Below, one piece after another: positions 27,197-36,417 of a stretch of 64,000 nucleotides of DNA (positions within the stretch are counted from its first letter, which is position 1; every line of letters starts with the position of its first letter). The notes under the pieces were generated by a model that had not been told where the DNA came from, did not search any database, and saw only the letters and a list, made by a program, of their open reading frames with translations. The DNA lies in NCBI RefSeq assembly GCF_900168055.1, contig NZ_FUYS01000009.1:62001-126000 (forward strand). The letters run 5' to 3'. The position numbers and the translations under genes are program-made. Source of the DNA: Parapedobacter luteus (GTDB taxonomy: Bacteria > Bacteroidota > Bacteroidia > Sphingobacteriales > Sphingobacteriaceae).

Positions 27197-28337
27197 GTAA
27201 CAAATCTTCAATGACATCCTTGCGGTTCCCACCGCCATAATTGGAAAACAGCACGACAGCCATCTGCCGGTCGGGAAAATAAATCAGATTGGCATCTACG
27301 CCCAGCGAGCTGCCATTCATCCCGTAACCGGAAAACGGCCCCACTTTCCACAGCTCGATACCCAAGCCATATCCGCAATCATCGCAACCAGGAGCTTCAG
27401 CAATCGTGGTCATCGCCTCCAGCGACGGCGCGCTTAGCAACCGGCCGTCAAACAGGGCTTGGCCGAAAGTGAGCAGATCTGCCGCCGTGCTGATAATGCC
27501 GGCGGCAGGATCACCGTCGCCGTCGGCCGCATCCCAACGTGTGACGTCATAGATGCGGTTTCCACTGCGATTATATCCCCGGGCGACATTGGGGTCGGCT
27601 CGCCTGGCCAGGTAGGTATCCACAAGCCCCAAGGGCACGAATACTTGTTCCTGCAGGTTTTCAGCAAACGGCTTGTCCGTAGCGGCTTCCACCATCCACT
27701 CCAGCACCCAATATCCGGCATTGCTGTAATAAGTGCTGCTTCCGGGGGGATGTTTAAGCGGCTTGCCATAAATAAACTGCTGCAGGCGTTGCCGTGTGGT
27801 AAGATCTGCAAAATAACCCGGATTATTGATCAATCCCAGCTGGTAGTTCATGTCATCATCGGTGGGGTGTCCTAATCCGCTGGTATGGTTCAGCAGCTGC
27901 CGGATGGTTATTTCATCTGCCCGGGGAAGCTGGCCGCGCAATCCAGGCAGGTGCGTAGTGATCTTGTCGTCCAGCCCGAGCAGCCCGGCCTCCGCCAGCT
28001 TTAGGACAACAGTGGCTGTAAACAGCTTGGTAACGCTACCGATCCGAAACGGTGTACAGGCATCCATCGCCGACTGATGGGCCAGGTTGCTGTATCCCGC
28101 TGCGCCTACCCAAGGGGCTTGGCCGATTTGCTTGACACCGACAATACTTCCGGGTGCTGCCGTCTGTTCTTGATATGTATGTAGCAGCTGGCTATACTGC
28201 TGATGCTGGGGATGGTTGGTGTATCGTGCCGAGCATGGGCTGTAATCCGGCAGCGGAATCTCTTCCTGCTGGCAGGACATAACCCCAAACACCGTACAAG
28301 CGACCATCCTCCATGAGTTAAACCGTCGGATATTCAT
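27183..28337 (-). CDS. Serine hydrolase of the class C beta-lactamase family, lipoprotein
   Basis: 384 residues. The N-terminus has a lipobox-like end (TVFGVMSC, C22), so it is probably anchored to a membrane. Family motifs: SVTK at 101-104 (nucleophile S101 and K104), YSN at 204-206, LLNHTSGLG at 148-155. The third motif, normally HTG or KTG, appears as MNG (GYGMNGSSLG, about 337-346), a departure that may alter the substrate. Family roles include D-amino-acid peptidase, esterase and penicillin binding; which one applies is unknown. The ATG overlaps the stop of the gene before it by one base (TAATG), and the next gene starts inside its end, so it is tightly coupled in the operon. Confidence 0.85.
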   Translation of the reverse strand: MNIRRFNSWRMVACTVFGVMSCQQEEIPLPDYSPCSARYTNHPQHQQYSQLLHTYQEQTAAPGSIVGVKQIGQAPWVGAAGYSNLAHQSAMDACTPFRIGSVTKLFTATVVLKLAEAGLLGLDDKITTHLPGLRGQLPRADEITIRQLLNHTSGLGHPTDDDMNYQLGLINNPGYFADLTTRQRLQQFIYGKPLKHPPGSSTYYSNAGYWVLEWMVEAATDKPFAENLQEQVFVPLGLVDTYLARRADPNVARGYNRSGNRIYDVTRWDAADGDGDPAAGIISTAADLLTFGQALFDGRLLSAPSLEAMTTIAEAPGCDDCGYGLGIELWKVGPFSGYGMNGSSLGVDANLIYFPDRQMAVVLFSNYGGGNRKDVIEDLLHVTD

Positions 28338-28939
28338 TATAGGCTATTCATTTTTAAGCCGACCTGAAAAAGCTGGTGCGGCAGGATGGTGGAACTGGAA
28401 TTAATGAATGGCGAATCGACATAAAATCCGTAGCTGGCATAAGGCACAAATTTCCCGAACCGATGGCCATAGCTGGCGGCGGCGGCCCCGACCCATTTTC
28501 CCTGGAATATCTTTGCGTGATAATGGCCTCCGCCGGTACGATAGACGGGGCTGGCAGGGCGGAATAGGTTATATCCCCCGCCTACGCCTAAGCTGACGAC
28601 GGCGTTCCCGTGTACATACTTAGGGCCAAATTGCGTGGTCAACATGTTGCTCGTGCCGAACGATCGGTTCGTTGAAAGTGCATAATCTACCGAATGGAAA
28701 AAGGCGATACGTCCCCGACTGCCATAATGATATTCTGCGCCGATTTGTATTCCGGGATTAATGCCGTACTTGAAGCCGGAAACTCCGGGCAAGGCAATCT
28801 GTTCCATGAACAGTCCGACCTTCAGCCAGACTCCCCTTTGGGACATTGCTTGACCTGAAGCCCCTGTGCCGCTGATCAAGCAAGCCAGTACAGAGGCTGT
28901 CATTACCCGGATGCAGCGGCTTATGCGGTGATATCTCAT
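28337..28939 (-). CDS. Small exported barrel-like protein
   Basis: 200 residues with a signal peptide (VMTASVLACLISGTGASGQA). The rest is rich in glycine and aromatic residues with alternating pattern (GIQIGAEYHYGSRGRIAFFH, VGAAAASYGHRFGKFVPYAS) and ends FQVGLKMNSL, which looks like a small 8-strand outer-membrane barrel. No specific family recognised. It lies 40 bases after the lipoprotein gene upstream and shares TAATG with the serine hydrolase gene, so all are probably one operon with the OmpA-like gene at its head. Confidence 0.6.
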   Translation of the reverse strand: MRYHRISRCIRVMTASVLACLISGTGASGQAMSQRGVWLKVGLFMEQIALPGVSGFKYGINPGIQIGAEYHYGSRGRIAFFHSVDYALSTNRSFGTSNMLTTQFGPKYVHGNAVVSLGVGGGYNLFRPASPVYRTGGGHYHAKIFQGKWVGAAAASYGHRFGKFVPYASYGFYVDSPFINSSSTILPHQLFQVGLKMNSL

Positions 28940-28979
28940 CGTATTAAATCATTCCGGTTATAACGATGCCGAGATTTGC

Positions 28980-29795
28980 TTACTTGTAAGGCTCCAGCGC
29001 CGCAACCAATTCGCGGTAGTCTTTTCGCGTCAGCCCCGGCCCATCGGTAATTTCCCATAGCGCACCCTGAATCAGCGTATAGATAAGCTGCCACTCGGGA
29101 GTTTCATAATCTTCGTCGAAGAGTTCCTGCGGATTGTAATGCTGGGTAAGCCGTAGCTTGGGGTAGTCTTTCAGCAAATCCAGCAGCTTGCGGATATTCG
29201 GGTCTGTGGTGACCACGCCGGGTTCGTACATATCCTTACCGATGGGATAGTCCTGCGTGTCCCACTGCTGGTTTTCTTCCCACGGGAAGGCCATGGAATA
29301 GTTGAGGCACCCCAAGCCGAGGTATACGGTGGTGGTGTCTGCGGGCGTGCTTACGTCTACATAGGTGGGCGGCACCTGGAGACGCACAGTGGATGTGAGG
29401 ATACCGTTTTGCGTGCGTCCTTCGTGTTTGAACAGGCAAATGAGCCCTCCCGGTATCTCAACGGTCACCGTTACATTCAAGCGGTTAATAAAATTTACGT
29501 CTGCATAAAACGTGTTCAGGCTGCCGTGCAGCAGTCCGAGGTCCGGATTGAACGGCTTGTCCGGCCGGGCTACCACCTCGATGCCTTCGGGCAGCTGCCA
29601 GGGCGTCCCTGCGGGAATGCCTTCCGTATCGCCGAATCCCGGCTGGTCTTTCGATGAAGGGATGACGATATCCCAATCGTTTCCCTCTTCCAGTGGATCA
29701 GGCAAGTCTGGCCCCTCCCCTTTGCTGCACCCTGCCAGCAGCAACAGTACCAAAAGATAATGCGGCACCCTATTCATCTTCATTAACGTAATCAT
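28980..29795 (-). CDS. Unrecognised lipoprotein
   Basis: Up to 271 residues; ATGs at 29795, 29783 and 29777 are all possible, with the lipobox LLLAGC placing the acylated cysteine at C23 of the longest form. After an acidic linker (PDLPDPLEEGNDWD) come β-rich segments (LNVTVTVEIPGGLICLFKHE) and a helical end (IRKLLDLLKDYPKLRLTQHY). It resembles lipoproteins in which a thioester-like domain is proposed, but I cannot name the family. It starts 6 bases after the OmpA-like gene ends, so the two are surely co-transcribed. Confidence 0.6.
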   Translation of the reverse strand: MITLMKMNRVPHYLLVLLLLAGCSKGEGPDLPDPLEEGNDWDIVIPSSKDQPGFGDTEGIPAGTPWQLPEGIEVVARPDKPFNPDLGLLHGSLNTFYADVNFINRLNVTVTVEIPGGLICLFKHEGRTQNGILTSTVRLQVPPTYVDVSTPADTTTVYLGLGCLNYSMAFPWEENQQWDTQDYPIGKDMYEPGVVTTDPNIRKLLDLLKDYPKLRLTQHYNPQELFDEDYETPEWQLIYTLIQGALWEITDGPGLTRKDYRELVAALEPYK

Positions 29796-29801
29796 GCTAT
29801 T

Positions 29802-31130
29802 TTACAATTTGATAAATTCTACCCTTCTGTTTTGTGCGCGGCCCGCTGCGGTTTGGTTGTCAGCTACCGGCTCCACCTCGCCCTTGCCACTGGCTTCCAG
29901 CCGGGCGCCGTCTATTTGGTGCTGGGCCTGCAGCGCTTCTTTCACCGCGGCAGCTCTCCGCTCACTCAGCGCCTGGTTGGCGGCGTCGTCACCCACGGCA
30001 TCGGTATGGCCCACAATGTGAACACGGATATCCGGGTGCTGCGTAAGCACCGCAGCGATGGATTTGAGCACCCCGGCGGATTCAGGCTTGATGGTGGCCG
30101 AACCGGTGTCAAACAAAATGCCTGTGGTGCTGAACCTGCCCTCTTCTACCAGCTTGTGCCGGGTATCTGGCAATCCCCTGGCTATTTTGATGTTGCCGAC
30201 GTATACGCCTATCTGTTCGTCTTCATACGGGCTGCTGCCCAGTTGGAAAAACAATTGGTTGAGCTGGCCATCTTTCGGAATGCCCTTGGGTACATCGTAT
30301 AACTTCTCGCCATCCACCCAGAGGCGCAGCCGCTCCTTTTGCACCTGAATCGCCACGTGCGATGATTTGCCGTACCAGCTGCGGGCGACCTTGTTCTTGT
30401 TAGGCGGACTGTAAAAGTGGCGGGTATACTTCTCATAACTCTCCAGCATCAGGTTGGCGGCATCCGACAACGGCGATATTTCCAAGTAAAATGACTTGTC
30501 GCCCTTCGGGTCGGACAGCAGCTTGTTGGCTGTTGTCGACTCGGCCCCGGATGCCAACAGACCAAGTTTGAATGAGGGAGGCAGCCAGCCCTTGAAATCA
30601 ATTTGCAGCACCATGTCAAACTCCACCGTAAAATCGGGCCCGAATGCCTGCTCGTTGTCCGTCAATACCACGGTGCGCTGCGCCATGCGCAGCCATTGGC
30701 CCGGCAGTCCATCCAACGAGACCACCACCGAGCTGCCGTTGCTGTTCCATCCGGTAGGCAATTCGCCGATGGCCTCGCCGCTGAAGTCGTTGGCGTACAA
30801 TACCGAGTCACCAGGCACGAAATCGTACCTGCTGAAGGCGTGGATGGCAGTCTGCTTGTTGGCAGCCGTATCCGGCCCGGGTGCAGCGGATGCGCCGTCT
30901 GTTTCGGGGGTATCTCCATCCGGCTTAGTCGTTGCCGATTCGATGGCTTTATCCATCCCTTTCGATACCGCCTTGTCGGTCTCGTTCAATACTTTCTGGG
31001 TGGCGGTCTGCTCCGCTCTGTTCTTTATTTTGTTCAGGATAGACTGGGCCTGTATAGGAAGGGGCATGATGCCGAATACGATTCCTATAGCTGCGGCAAT
31101 CGCCGCTGTTGTTCGTTGTAAACACTTCAT
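29802..31130 (-). CDS. OmpA-family protein with N-terminal exported domain
   Basis: 442 residues from ATG 31130 (MKCLQRTTAAIAAAIGIVFG, signal peptide ending IQAQ). Next comes a charged helix (ILNKIKNRAEQTATQKVLNE), a central sandwich-like domain (about 100-310; SYGKSSHVAIQ resembles lectin or glucanase-like folds) and a C-terminal OmpA domain: GILFDTGSATIKPES, IVGHTDAVGDDAANQALSER, GRAQNRRVEFIKL. The C-terminal domain normally binds peptidoglycan, so this tethers the outer membrane to the wall. A longer reading to 31202 has no signal-like start. It heads the minus-strand operon ending at 26279. A TAACTTTG -7 box lies about 20 bases before the start. Confidence 0.85.
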   Translation of the reverse strand: MKCLQRTTAAIAAAIGIVFGIMPLPIQAQSILNKIKNRAEQTATQKVLNETDKAVSKGMDKAIESATTKPDGDTPETDGASAAPGPDTAANKQTAIHAFSRYDFVPGDSVLYANDFSGEAIGELPTGWNSNGSSVVVSLDGLPGQWLRMAQRTVVLTDNEQAFGPDFTVEFDMVLQIDFKGWLPPSFKLGLLASGAESTTANKLLSDPKGDKSFYLEISPLSDAANLMLESYEKYTRHFYSPPNKNKVARSWYGKSSHVAIQVQKERLRLWVDGEKLYDVPKGIPKDGQLNQLFFQLGSSPYEDEQIGVYVGNIKIARGLPDTRHKLVEEGRFSTTGILFDTGSATIKPESAGVLKSIAAVLTQHPDIRVHIVGHTDAVGDDAANQALSERRAAAVKEALQAQHQIDGARLEASGKGEVEPVADNQTAAGRAQNRRVEFIKL

Positions 31131-31151
31131 AACACGGATCATTAATCGGCA

Positions 31152-31159
31152 CAAAGTTA
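31152..31159 (-). promoter_or_regulatory. -7 box for the OmpA/hydrolase operon
   Basis: The minus strand reads TAACTTTG here, about 20 bases before the ATG at 31130. No convincing -33 TTTG was found at the usual distance. The gap to the divergent plus-strand gene (31351) is 220 bases. Confidence 0.45.
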
Positions 31160-31350
31160 CCTCCGCTGCCTTATCGCCTTTGTCCGTTTCGATGAACAGC
31201 AATATAGCGGCATGAATGCACCATAGCTTCGACGAAAGTCATGGGATTTTCTATCGCGGTTTAAAGCGGTTCATCGGCGCTATCGGCGATTCGTCGAAAG
31301 TGTTGTTCAGTAAAGACAAAAACCGGCGATACTTGCGCCAAAAATTGATC

Positions 31351-32673
31351 ATGGAACGACATAAAACATCCTTGCTCACCTTGGCCGGGTACCTAACACT
31401 TGTGTTGGCTTTGTCTTGCAACAAGGATACCCCTGCGCCGGCAGATGATGAGGCGCCGCCGGTTTTCGGCGAACCGGTAACCAAGCCAAAAGGTCAACCT
31501 TCGGCCAGTGCCGCTTCAGCGATTATCGGGCCCGCTGGTGGCGTTCTGCAATATGAGCAAGCTGTACGGCTGGAGGTTCCGCCCGAAGCGGTGGCGCAGC
31601 CGACTACCTTTGCCATCCAGCCCATTAGCAACACGCTGGACGATGGTTCTGCTGCACAAGCGTTTAGACTCATGCCGGAAGGTGTCCATTTCAAGAAACC
31701 CATCAAGGTATCTTTCCCGTATATACCCGGCAATGGCGACAACCCGACAGCCCGCATGGTGGCTTTCCAACGGAATGACGGTATATGGTGTGGCGTGCCT
31801 ACGGCACTCGATGCGCAACAGCACCTGTTGACCGTAGAAACGCACCACTTCAGCGACTGGGTGTGGTTCGACATGCTGTCGCTACGTCAGGACAAAGAAA
31901 CCGCACGGGCGGGGGAAACGGCGAACCTCAAGCTGATGGAACAGGTGCTTGGCGCATTGATGCCTGCAAGCACGATCGATAGTGTGCCATTGGCCGCGAT
32001 GGACGACATTGGTTTTTCAAAGGATGTCACGGTAAGCGGCTGGCGGATTGTGTCTGGCCCCGGCACGCTGGAACCGAAACTCAACACCAATCTGTTGCTC
32101 GGCGACGCCATTTACACCGCCCCTACAACCGTCAACGAAGCAGCGAACGTGGAAATCCAGGTGGAGGTGGAAAGCAGGAACGGTTACATCAGCGACCCCA
32201 CCGCCCCCAACGGCCGGCGTAAGCTGGGCAAAATGATCCTCTTGACAACCATCCGCCTGATGCCCGAAAACTTCGTGCAGCTCAAGCTAAACGGTGCCGA
32301 ACAAGACTTCGCCCATTTAGGCAATGCCCGCGTGGTAAACGGCACGCTGTACATCCGCACGCACAACGAGCAGATAAACCTGACCTTGCAGTGCAACGGC
32401 GCCGGACGGGGCACGTATCCCGGTGGGTTTGGAAATGGCCAGTCGCTCTTTTCGCTGACCAGATCCCAGGGACAGACCCGCCGCAGCTTCGCCAATTTCT
32501 ATCGCTCATGTGATACCAACAAAGAGGTCTTCAACGGCTCGGCCGTCATCAGTACGGTGGAGGATTATGTCGAAGGAACGTTTACGGGCAACCTGTATCC
32601 GGTTGACCACCAAAGCTGTGATCTTCCGGAAGCAACGGCCGTGGAGTTTAAATTCAGAATTAAACGTAGTTGA
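31351..32673 (+). CDS. Lipoprotein with ZU5-like domain
   Basis: 440 residues from ATG 31351 (MERHKTSLLTLAGYLTLVLA, then LSC lipobox). A reading from 31216 adds an unlikely 45 residues. After a short acidic linker, IGPAGGVLQYEQAVRLEVPP and the following TTFAIQPIS match the start of ZU5-type β-sandwich domains (GGxLxxxxxxLxVPPxALxxxTxIxI), often found in surface proteins. The remainder is β-rich (FAHLGNARVVNGTLYIRTHN) and unassigned; it ends EATAVEFKFRIKRS. It is divergent from the OmpA operon and followed 24 bases later by a second lipoprotein, so the two are likely one unit. Confidence 0.7.
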   Translation: MERHKTSLLTLAGYLTLVLALSCNKDTPAPADDEAPPVFGEPVTKPKGQPSASAASAIIGPAGGVLQYEQAVRLEVPPEAVAQPTTFAIQPISNTLDDGSAAQAFRLMPEGVHFKKPIKVSFPYIPGNGDNPTARMVAFQRNDGIWCGVPTALDAQQHLLTVETHHFSDWVWFDMLSLRQDKETARAGETANLKLMEQVLGALMPASTIDSVPLAAMDDIGFSKDVTVSGWRIVSGPGTLEPKLNTNLLLGDAIYTAPTTVNEAANVEIQVEVESRNGYISDPTAPNGRRKLGKMILLTTIRLMPENFVQLKLNGAEQDFAHLGNARVVNGTLYIRTHNEQINLTLQCNGAGRGTYPGGFGNGQSLFSLTRSQGQTRRSFANFYRSCDTNKEVFNGSAVISTVEDYVEGTFTGNLYPVDHQSCDLPEATAVEFKFRIKRS

Positions 32674-32697
32674 TAATTTTTAAAAAAGATAACCACC

Positions 32698-33462
32698 ATG
32701 AAACAAATGAGCACGCAGATGAAATGGACTTTCTTTGTGCTGACATTCAGCTTTGTCATTCAACTATTTACCAACTGCTCAAAGGCCAACGATGGCCCCG
32801 AAGGAGATGACGATGGCACGCCACAGCCCGGCTACCTGACCGGAACGGTGAAAGACCAGGCGGGCAACCCGCTGCAAGGCGTGCATATCCTTGTGGACCA
32901 CAGCATTTTTTTCAATTCGAATCTCTCGACATATACCGATGCTGAGGGCAGGTATAAAATTAAGTTACCCAACGGTTCCTGGTATGCTTTTGCTATGCAT
33001 GATGTCAGCTACCAAGGCAATACGTTTTCATTGTACCTCCACCCGGAGAATCCGGCTGGATTTGGCGCGGAAGGCGGTGTCCGCAACTTTGTATGGAAGC
33101 TTTCGGGTACCATGCCACAACCGCTATCGGGAATTTACGGAGGATGGGTGACCATTGACAATTTCCCCGGAGTGTACATAGAGGAAACGGCAATTGACTT
33201 TGTCTTTACGCCGGTAGGCCCGCTCATTGACGGCAGCGCGGGGGAAGTCATACGCCGCCGTGCGGAAGATGCACATAACATCAAGGATATTCCCATCGGT
33301 CGATACCAACTTACCGCCACTTACGAAGGGCGGCCCGTAAAATTCAGGGCGTGGAACTCGGACGCGGAATTCCGTGAAACGTACGATCTGCAGTTCAAGC
33401 CGCAAATCGCTGAACAATGCGACAATTGCGCGATGGTGGAATACTATTGGGAACCACTATAA
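32698..33462 (+). CDS. Lipoprotein with carboxypeptidase regulatory-like domain
   Basis: 254 residues. Signal and lipobox: FVIQLFTNC, then an acidic stretch. GYLTGTVKDQAGNPLQGVHI followed by TDAEGRYKIKLPNGSW is the CarboxypepD_reg-like fold common on Bacteroidota surface proteins. The C-terminal half (about 140-254) is not recognised; it contains a CDNC near the end. It shares its transcript with the ZU5-like lipoprotein upstream. The last six bases overlap, tail to tail, the LytTR regulator gene on the other strand. Confidence 0.68.
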   Translation: MKQMSTQMKWTFFVLTFSFVIQLFTNCSKANDGPEGDDDGTPQPGYLTGTVKDQAGNPLQGVHILVDHSIFFNSNLSTYTDAEGRYKIKLPNGSWYAFAMHDVSYQGNTFSLYLHPENPAGFGAEGGVRNFVWKLSGTMPQPLSGIYGGWVTIDNFPGVYIEETAIDFVFTPVGPLIDGSAGEVIRRRAEDAHNIKDIPIGRYQLTATYEGRPVKFRAWNSDAEFRETYDLQFKPQIAEQCDNCAMVEYYWEPL

Positions 33463-34173
33463 GATTAGCGACTTGATGGGATTCATGTAGTGCTTGCCAA
33501 CACTGATTTCCTGGCCGTTTTCCATAACCAGGTATAGCTTACCAATGTCCCGGTAGCAGGCATCGATACGTTCTATATTGACAATAAACGACCGATGCAC
33601 GCGGACAAATAGCGCGGGGTCGAGCTTCCGCTCGATAGACCCGATACCTGATGAGCTCAGGAATTCCCCTTGCTCCGTGAACACCACGGTGTAGTCGCCG
33701 GCGGCTTTGAAGTACCTCACGTCATTCACGGCAATACGCCGCAAACGCCCACCATCTTCCACAAAAAGGTTTTTTGGATAAGGGTGAGAAGCAAACGTAT
33801 GGTCCGGCAGCCTATCCGCCGGAGGGCGGCTAACCACTTTTTGCAGGGCAGCATCGAGCCGCGCGGCGCCGTAGGGTTTCAACAGGTAATCCAGCGCTTG
33901 ATGGTCAAACGCCCGCAGGGCATGGGATTCGTTGCGGGCCGTGAAGATGATCTTGGGTAAATGGTCGGCCTGCTGTATCAGATCAAACGCTCTTTCCCCT
34001 CCGAGCTGTACATCAAGAAAAAGTACATCCGGCTCCAGCGCATTGACATAGCGGATGGTCTCGTAGGGGCTACCGCACTCGCCAACCACACGAAATCCGG
34101 GACGGCCGCCGATATGTTGCCGGATTTGCTGGCGGCATACCGGCTCGGGGTCGGCAATTAAAATGGTGTTCAT
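33457..34173 (-). CDS. LytTR-family response regulator
   Basis: 238 residues. Receiver domain 1-120 with acidic D8, phosphorylation site D54 (DVLFLDVQLGG) and K99 (YLLKPYG). LytTR DNA-binding domain about 140-238 with FKAAGDYTVVFTEQGEFLSS, RKLDPALFVRVHRSFIVNIE and the end EISVGKHYMNPIKSLIL. These regulators bind DNA repeats and are driven by membrane histidine kinases, often of the TPR or 7TM type. A strong ribosome site (AAGGAGGAT) lies just before the ATG. A TACTTTTG -7 box (34230-34237) and a hairpin lie in the leader. The divergent gene is a TPR histidine kinase, but that kinase is of the HisKA_3 class, whose usual partner is the LuxR-type regulator downstream of it. Confidence 0.9.
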   Translation of the reverse strand: MNTILIADPEPVCRQQIRQHIGGRPGFRVVGECGSPYETIRYVNALEPDVLFLDVQLGGERAFDLIQQADHLPKIIFTARNESHALRAFDHQALDYLLKPYGAARLDAALQKVVSRPPADRLPDHTFASHPYPKNLFVEDGGRLRRIAVNDVRYFKAAGDYTVVFTEQGEFLSSSGIGSIERKLDPALFVRVHRSFIVNIERIDACYRDIGKLYLVMENGQEISVGKHYMNPIKSLIL

Positions 34174-34200
34174 GTTATCCTCCTTTTTTCAAATGCTACG

Positions 34201-34237
34201 TGCGGTGCTCGTAGCGCACCGCAGGCACACAAAAGTA
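34201..34237 (-). promoter_or_regulatory. -7 box and 5' hairpin of the LytTR regulator gene
   Basis: Minus-strand TACTTTTG at 34230-34237, transcript start near 34225. Directly after it TGCGGTGC (34216-34223 on the minus strand) pairs with GCACCGCA (34201-34208), an 8-bp stem with a 7-base loop that would sit at the 5' end of the mRNA. It could protect the message or act as an operator. Confidence 0.4.
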
Positions 34238-34402
34238 AGCGGCAGGCCTTGCGCAATTCATCGAAGTTATGCGATAAAGCGCATTTACGTAGTACTACGC
34301 AAGCCCGTCAAGCGTCTTCGCCGCCACGCAAACGGCCAGTGTAACATTCCGCATCGTTCTATCGTCTACTCTGCGTATTTTTACGGAAATGACTGACTAA
34401 CC

Positions 34403-36337
34403 ATGAAACAGCTTAGCTTTCTGTGCTTTTTGATTTTCGTACTTGCCAGTACCAAGGGACAGGTAGCACAACAGGATACGGCCAGGGTGTTCCAGCTTAT
34501 TGAAGCTGCTAACGAAAAACAACAGCAGGGGCTGGCCGATGCTGCGGAAAGGGATTTCCGCAAAGCGGGAGAATTAGCGAAGCGGCTGAATTTCGACCGT
34601 GGACTTCTGATGTTTGCGGGCTACTATTGTGTATTTCTTTACCACCAAATCCGGTACGAGGAGGCGATGACAATGGCTGAATTGCAATTGGAAGTAAGTG
34701 AACGCATAGGCGATAAGCAACGCATAGGATATGCCTACAACAACATATCCTTGCAACACCAAGCACAGGGGAAGTTGCAGCAAGCCGCCGAGTCTTTGAT
34801 GAAAGCACTGGAAATTTCGTCGGAAATCGAAAGCCCCACCCCTCGCGATCTCTCGGATCGCCGGAAATACTACAACAACCTCAGTTCGCTGCTGCTGGAT
34901 ATGAACGATCTGAAGAAGGGTAAGGAATATGCCGTGAAAGCGCTCGAAATCGCTGAGCAGCTGCAAGACACCTTGGCTATCGGATGGAGCCTGATAAACC
35001 TACTGGTAGCCGAAGCGATGGCCGGTGAGCTGGCTGACGCGGAGAAACATGGCATGCAATTGCTGGCCGTCGGCCAATCGCAGGGCGACGCCGAGATGGA
35101 GCTGAAAGCTTACAATAACCTCGGCGATATCTATCGTATGCAAAAACGGTATCCACTCGCGCTGGAAACCTTTAAAAAAGCCCAGCGGCTTCTGGCCAAA
35201 GCGCCTCCCGGCAACGAAGTGTATATCCTCATGGGCATTTCCTCGGTGTACAACGGCATGAAGCAATACGGCCAAGCCAATACGTATTTCGATCGCGCAC
35301 GTATGCTGGCCGAACGGGAACTAGCCAAACCTCAGCTTATTGAACTGTACCTTTCGGGCGCGGAAATCAAGGAAGCTATGGGTAACTATAAAGAAGCGCT
35401 CGCGCTTCGGAAGCAGTATGAACAAATCAACGATTCGCTACGCAATCAGGAAACCCACAATGCCATACAGGAGCTCGAAGTGAAGTACCAGACTTCCGAG
35501 AAAGAGAAGGCGCTTGCTGAACGCGACCTGCAAATCAGCAAACAGCGCGGCGAACTGGAACGCAAGAATAAGTGGGTGATTTTATCTGTCTCCCTGGTTG
35601 CAATATCGGTCCTGTTATGGGTATTCAACCGTCTAATCAGCCGACAGAAACGGAAAACTGAGGCGACGGAGCAGGCCAACCGCCTGCTGGAAGCGCAACT
35701 GCGCGGTGAAGAAAAGGAGCGGGCGCGCACCGCCCGCGAACTGCACGATGGCGTTGCCAGCATCTTGTCCGCGGCTAAACTCCACATTAACGCAAGGCCG
35801 GGAGGAGACACCAAAACCGACCTACTCGTGGGGCAGCTGATCGAAACCGCCGTACAGGAAATCCGCAACCTCTCCCACAACCTGGCTCCGGAACGGGTAC
35901 TTAACGACGGGTTTGAGCAGGCCGTGCAGGAGTTTTGTAGGCGTGTGAACCATCCGGGGTTGCAACTGGAGTGTTATGTGGTAGGAGTACTCCCGAAACT
36001 GGATAAAGACGCCGAGCTCTTGCTATACCGAATCATCCAGGAAGCCGTGACCAATATCGTGAAGCATGCCGAAGCCACCGAAGGTATCGTGCAGCTCGTG
36101 GGCGACGGCCCACGGCTCTCCATCACCATTGAAGACAACGGCAGGGGATTTGAGCATGATGCCTCGAAAAGCACCGGCCTGGGACTGAAAAACCTCGCCT
36201 CCAGAATACAATTACTGAAAGGCAGCCACGAAGTACGTTCCGCACCCGGAAAAGGGACGTCCATCTACATCGAAATTGATGCGGCTACTGCGATGCAACT
36301 TACAGATACCGGATTGGAAACGCACTTTTCCGGATAA
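34403..36337 (+). CDS. TPR-type sensor histidine kinase (HisKA_3)
   Basis: 644 residues. Signal peptide 1-20; TPR repeats about 25-345 (AYNNISLQHQAQGKLQQAAE, AYNNLGDIYRMQKRYPLALE); coiled coil 350-388; membrane helix 391-414; dimerisation/phosphotransfer helix with ARTARELHDGVAS, H448; ATPase with N box NIVKHAEA (551-558), DNGRGF (578-583) and GLGLKN (592-597). The TPRs should lie in the periplasm, though the signal peptide could instead be a first helix. HisKA_3 kinases pair with NarL/FixJ regulators, and such a regulator gene follows 80 bases downstream. The stimulus is unknown. Confidence 0.92.
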   Translation: MKQLSFLCFLIFVLASTKGQVAQQDTARVFQLIEAANEKQQQGLADAAERDFRKAGELAKRLNFDRGLLMFAGYYCVFLYHQIRYEEAMTMAELQLEVSERIGDKQRIGYAYNNISLQHQAQGKLQQAAESLMKALEISSEIESPTPRDLSDRRKYYNNLSSLLLDMNDLKKGKEYAVKALEIAEQLQDTLAIGWSLINLLVAEAMAGELADAEKHGMQLLAVGQSQGDAEMELKAYNNLGDIYRMQKRYPLALETFKKAQRLLAKAPPGNEVYILMGISSVYNGMKQYGQANTYFDRARMLAERELAKPQLIELYLSGAEIKEAMGNYKEALALRKQYEQINDSLRNQETHNAIQELEVKYQTSEKEKALAERDLQISKQRGELERKNKWVILSVSLVAISVLLWVFNRLISRQKRKTEATEQANRLLEAQLRGEEKERARTARELHDGVASILSAAKLHINARPGGDTKTDLLVGQLIETAVQEIRNLSHNLAPERVLNDGFEQAVQEFCRRVNHPGLQLECYVVGVLPKLDKDAELLLYRIIQEAVTNIVKHAEATEGIVQLVGDGPRLSITIEDNGRGFEHDASKSTGLGLKNLASRIQLLKGSHEVRSAPGKGTSIYIEIDAATAMQLTDTGLETHFSG

Positions 36338-36383
36338 CGCAATCTTCCGTAGTGATACGGATACGACAGCGCGATAATTGCTT

Positions 36384-36408
36384 TAAATTTGCATAAAACT
36401 TTAGGAGA
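36384..36408 (+). promoter_or_regulatory. -7 box and ribosome site of the LuxR-type regulator
   Basis: TAAATTTG at 36384-36391 gives a transcript start near 36397. AGGAGA (36403-36408) lies 9 bases before ATG 36418. No clear -33 element. The regulator may therefore be transcribed both with the kinase and on its own. Confidence 0.45.
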
Positions 36409-36417
36409 TATGCACTT

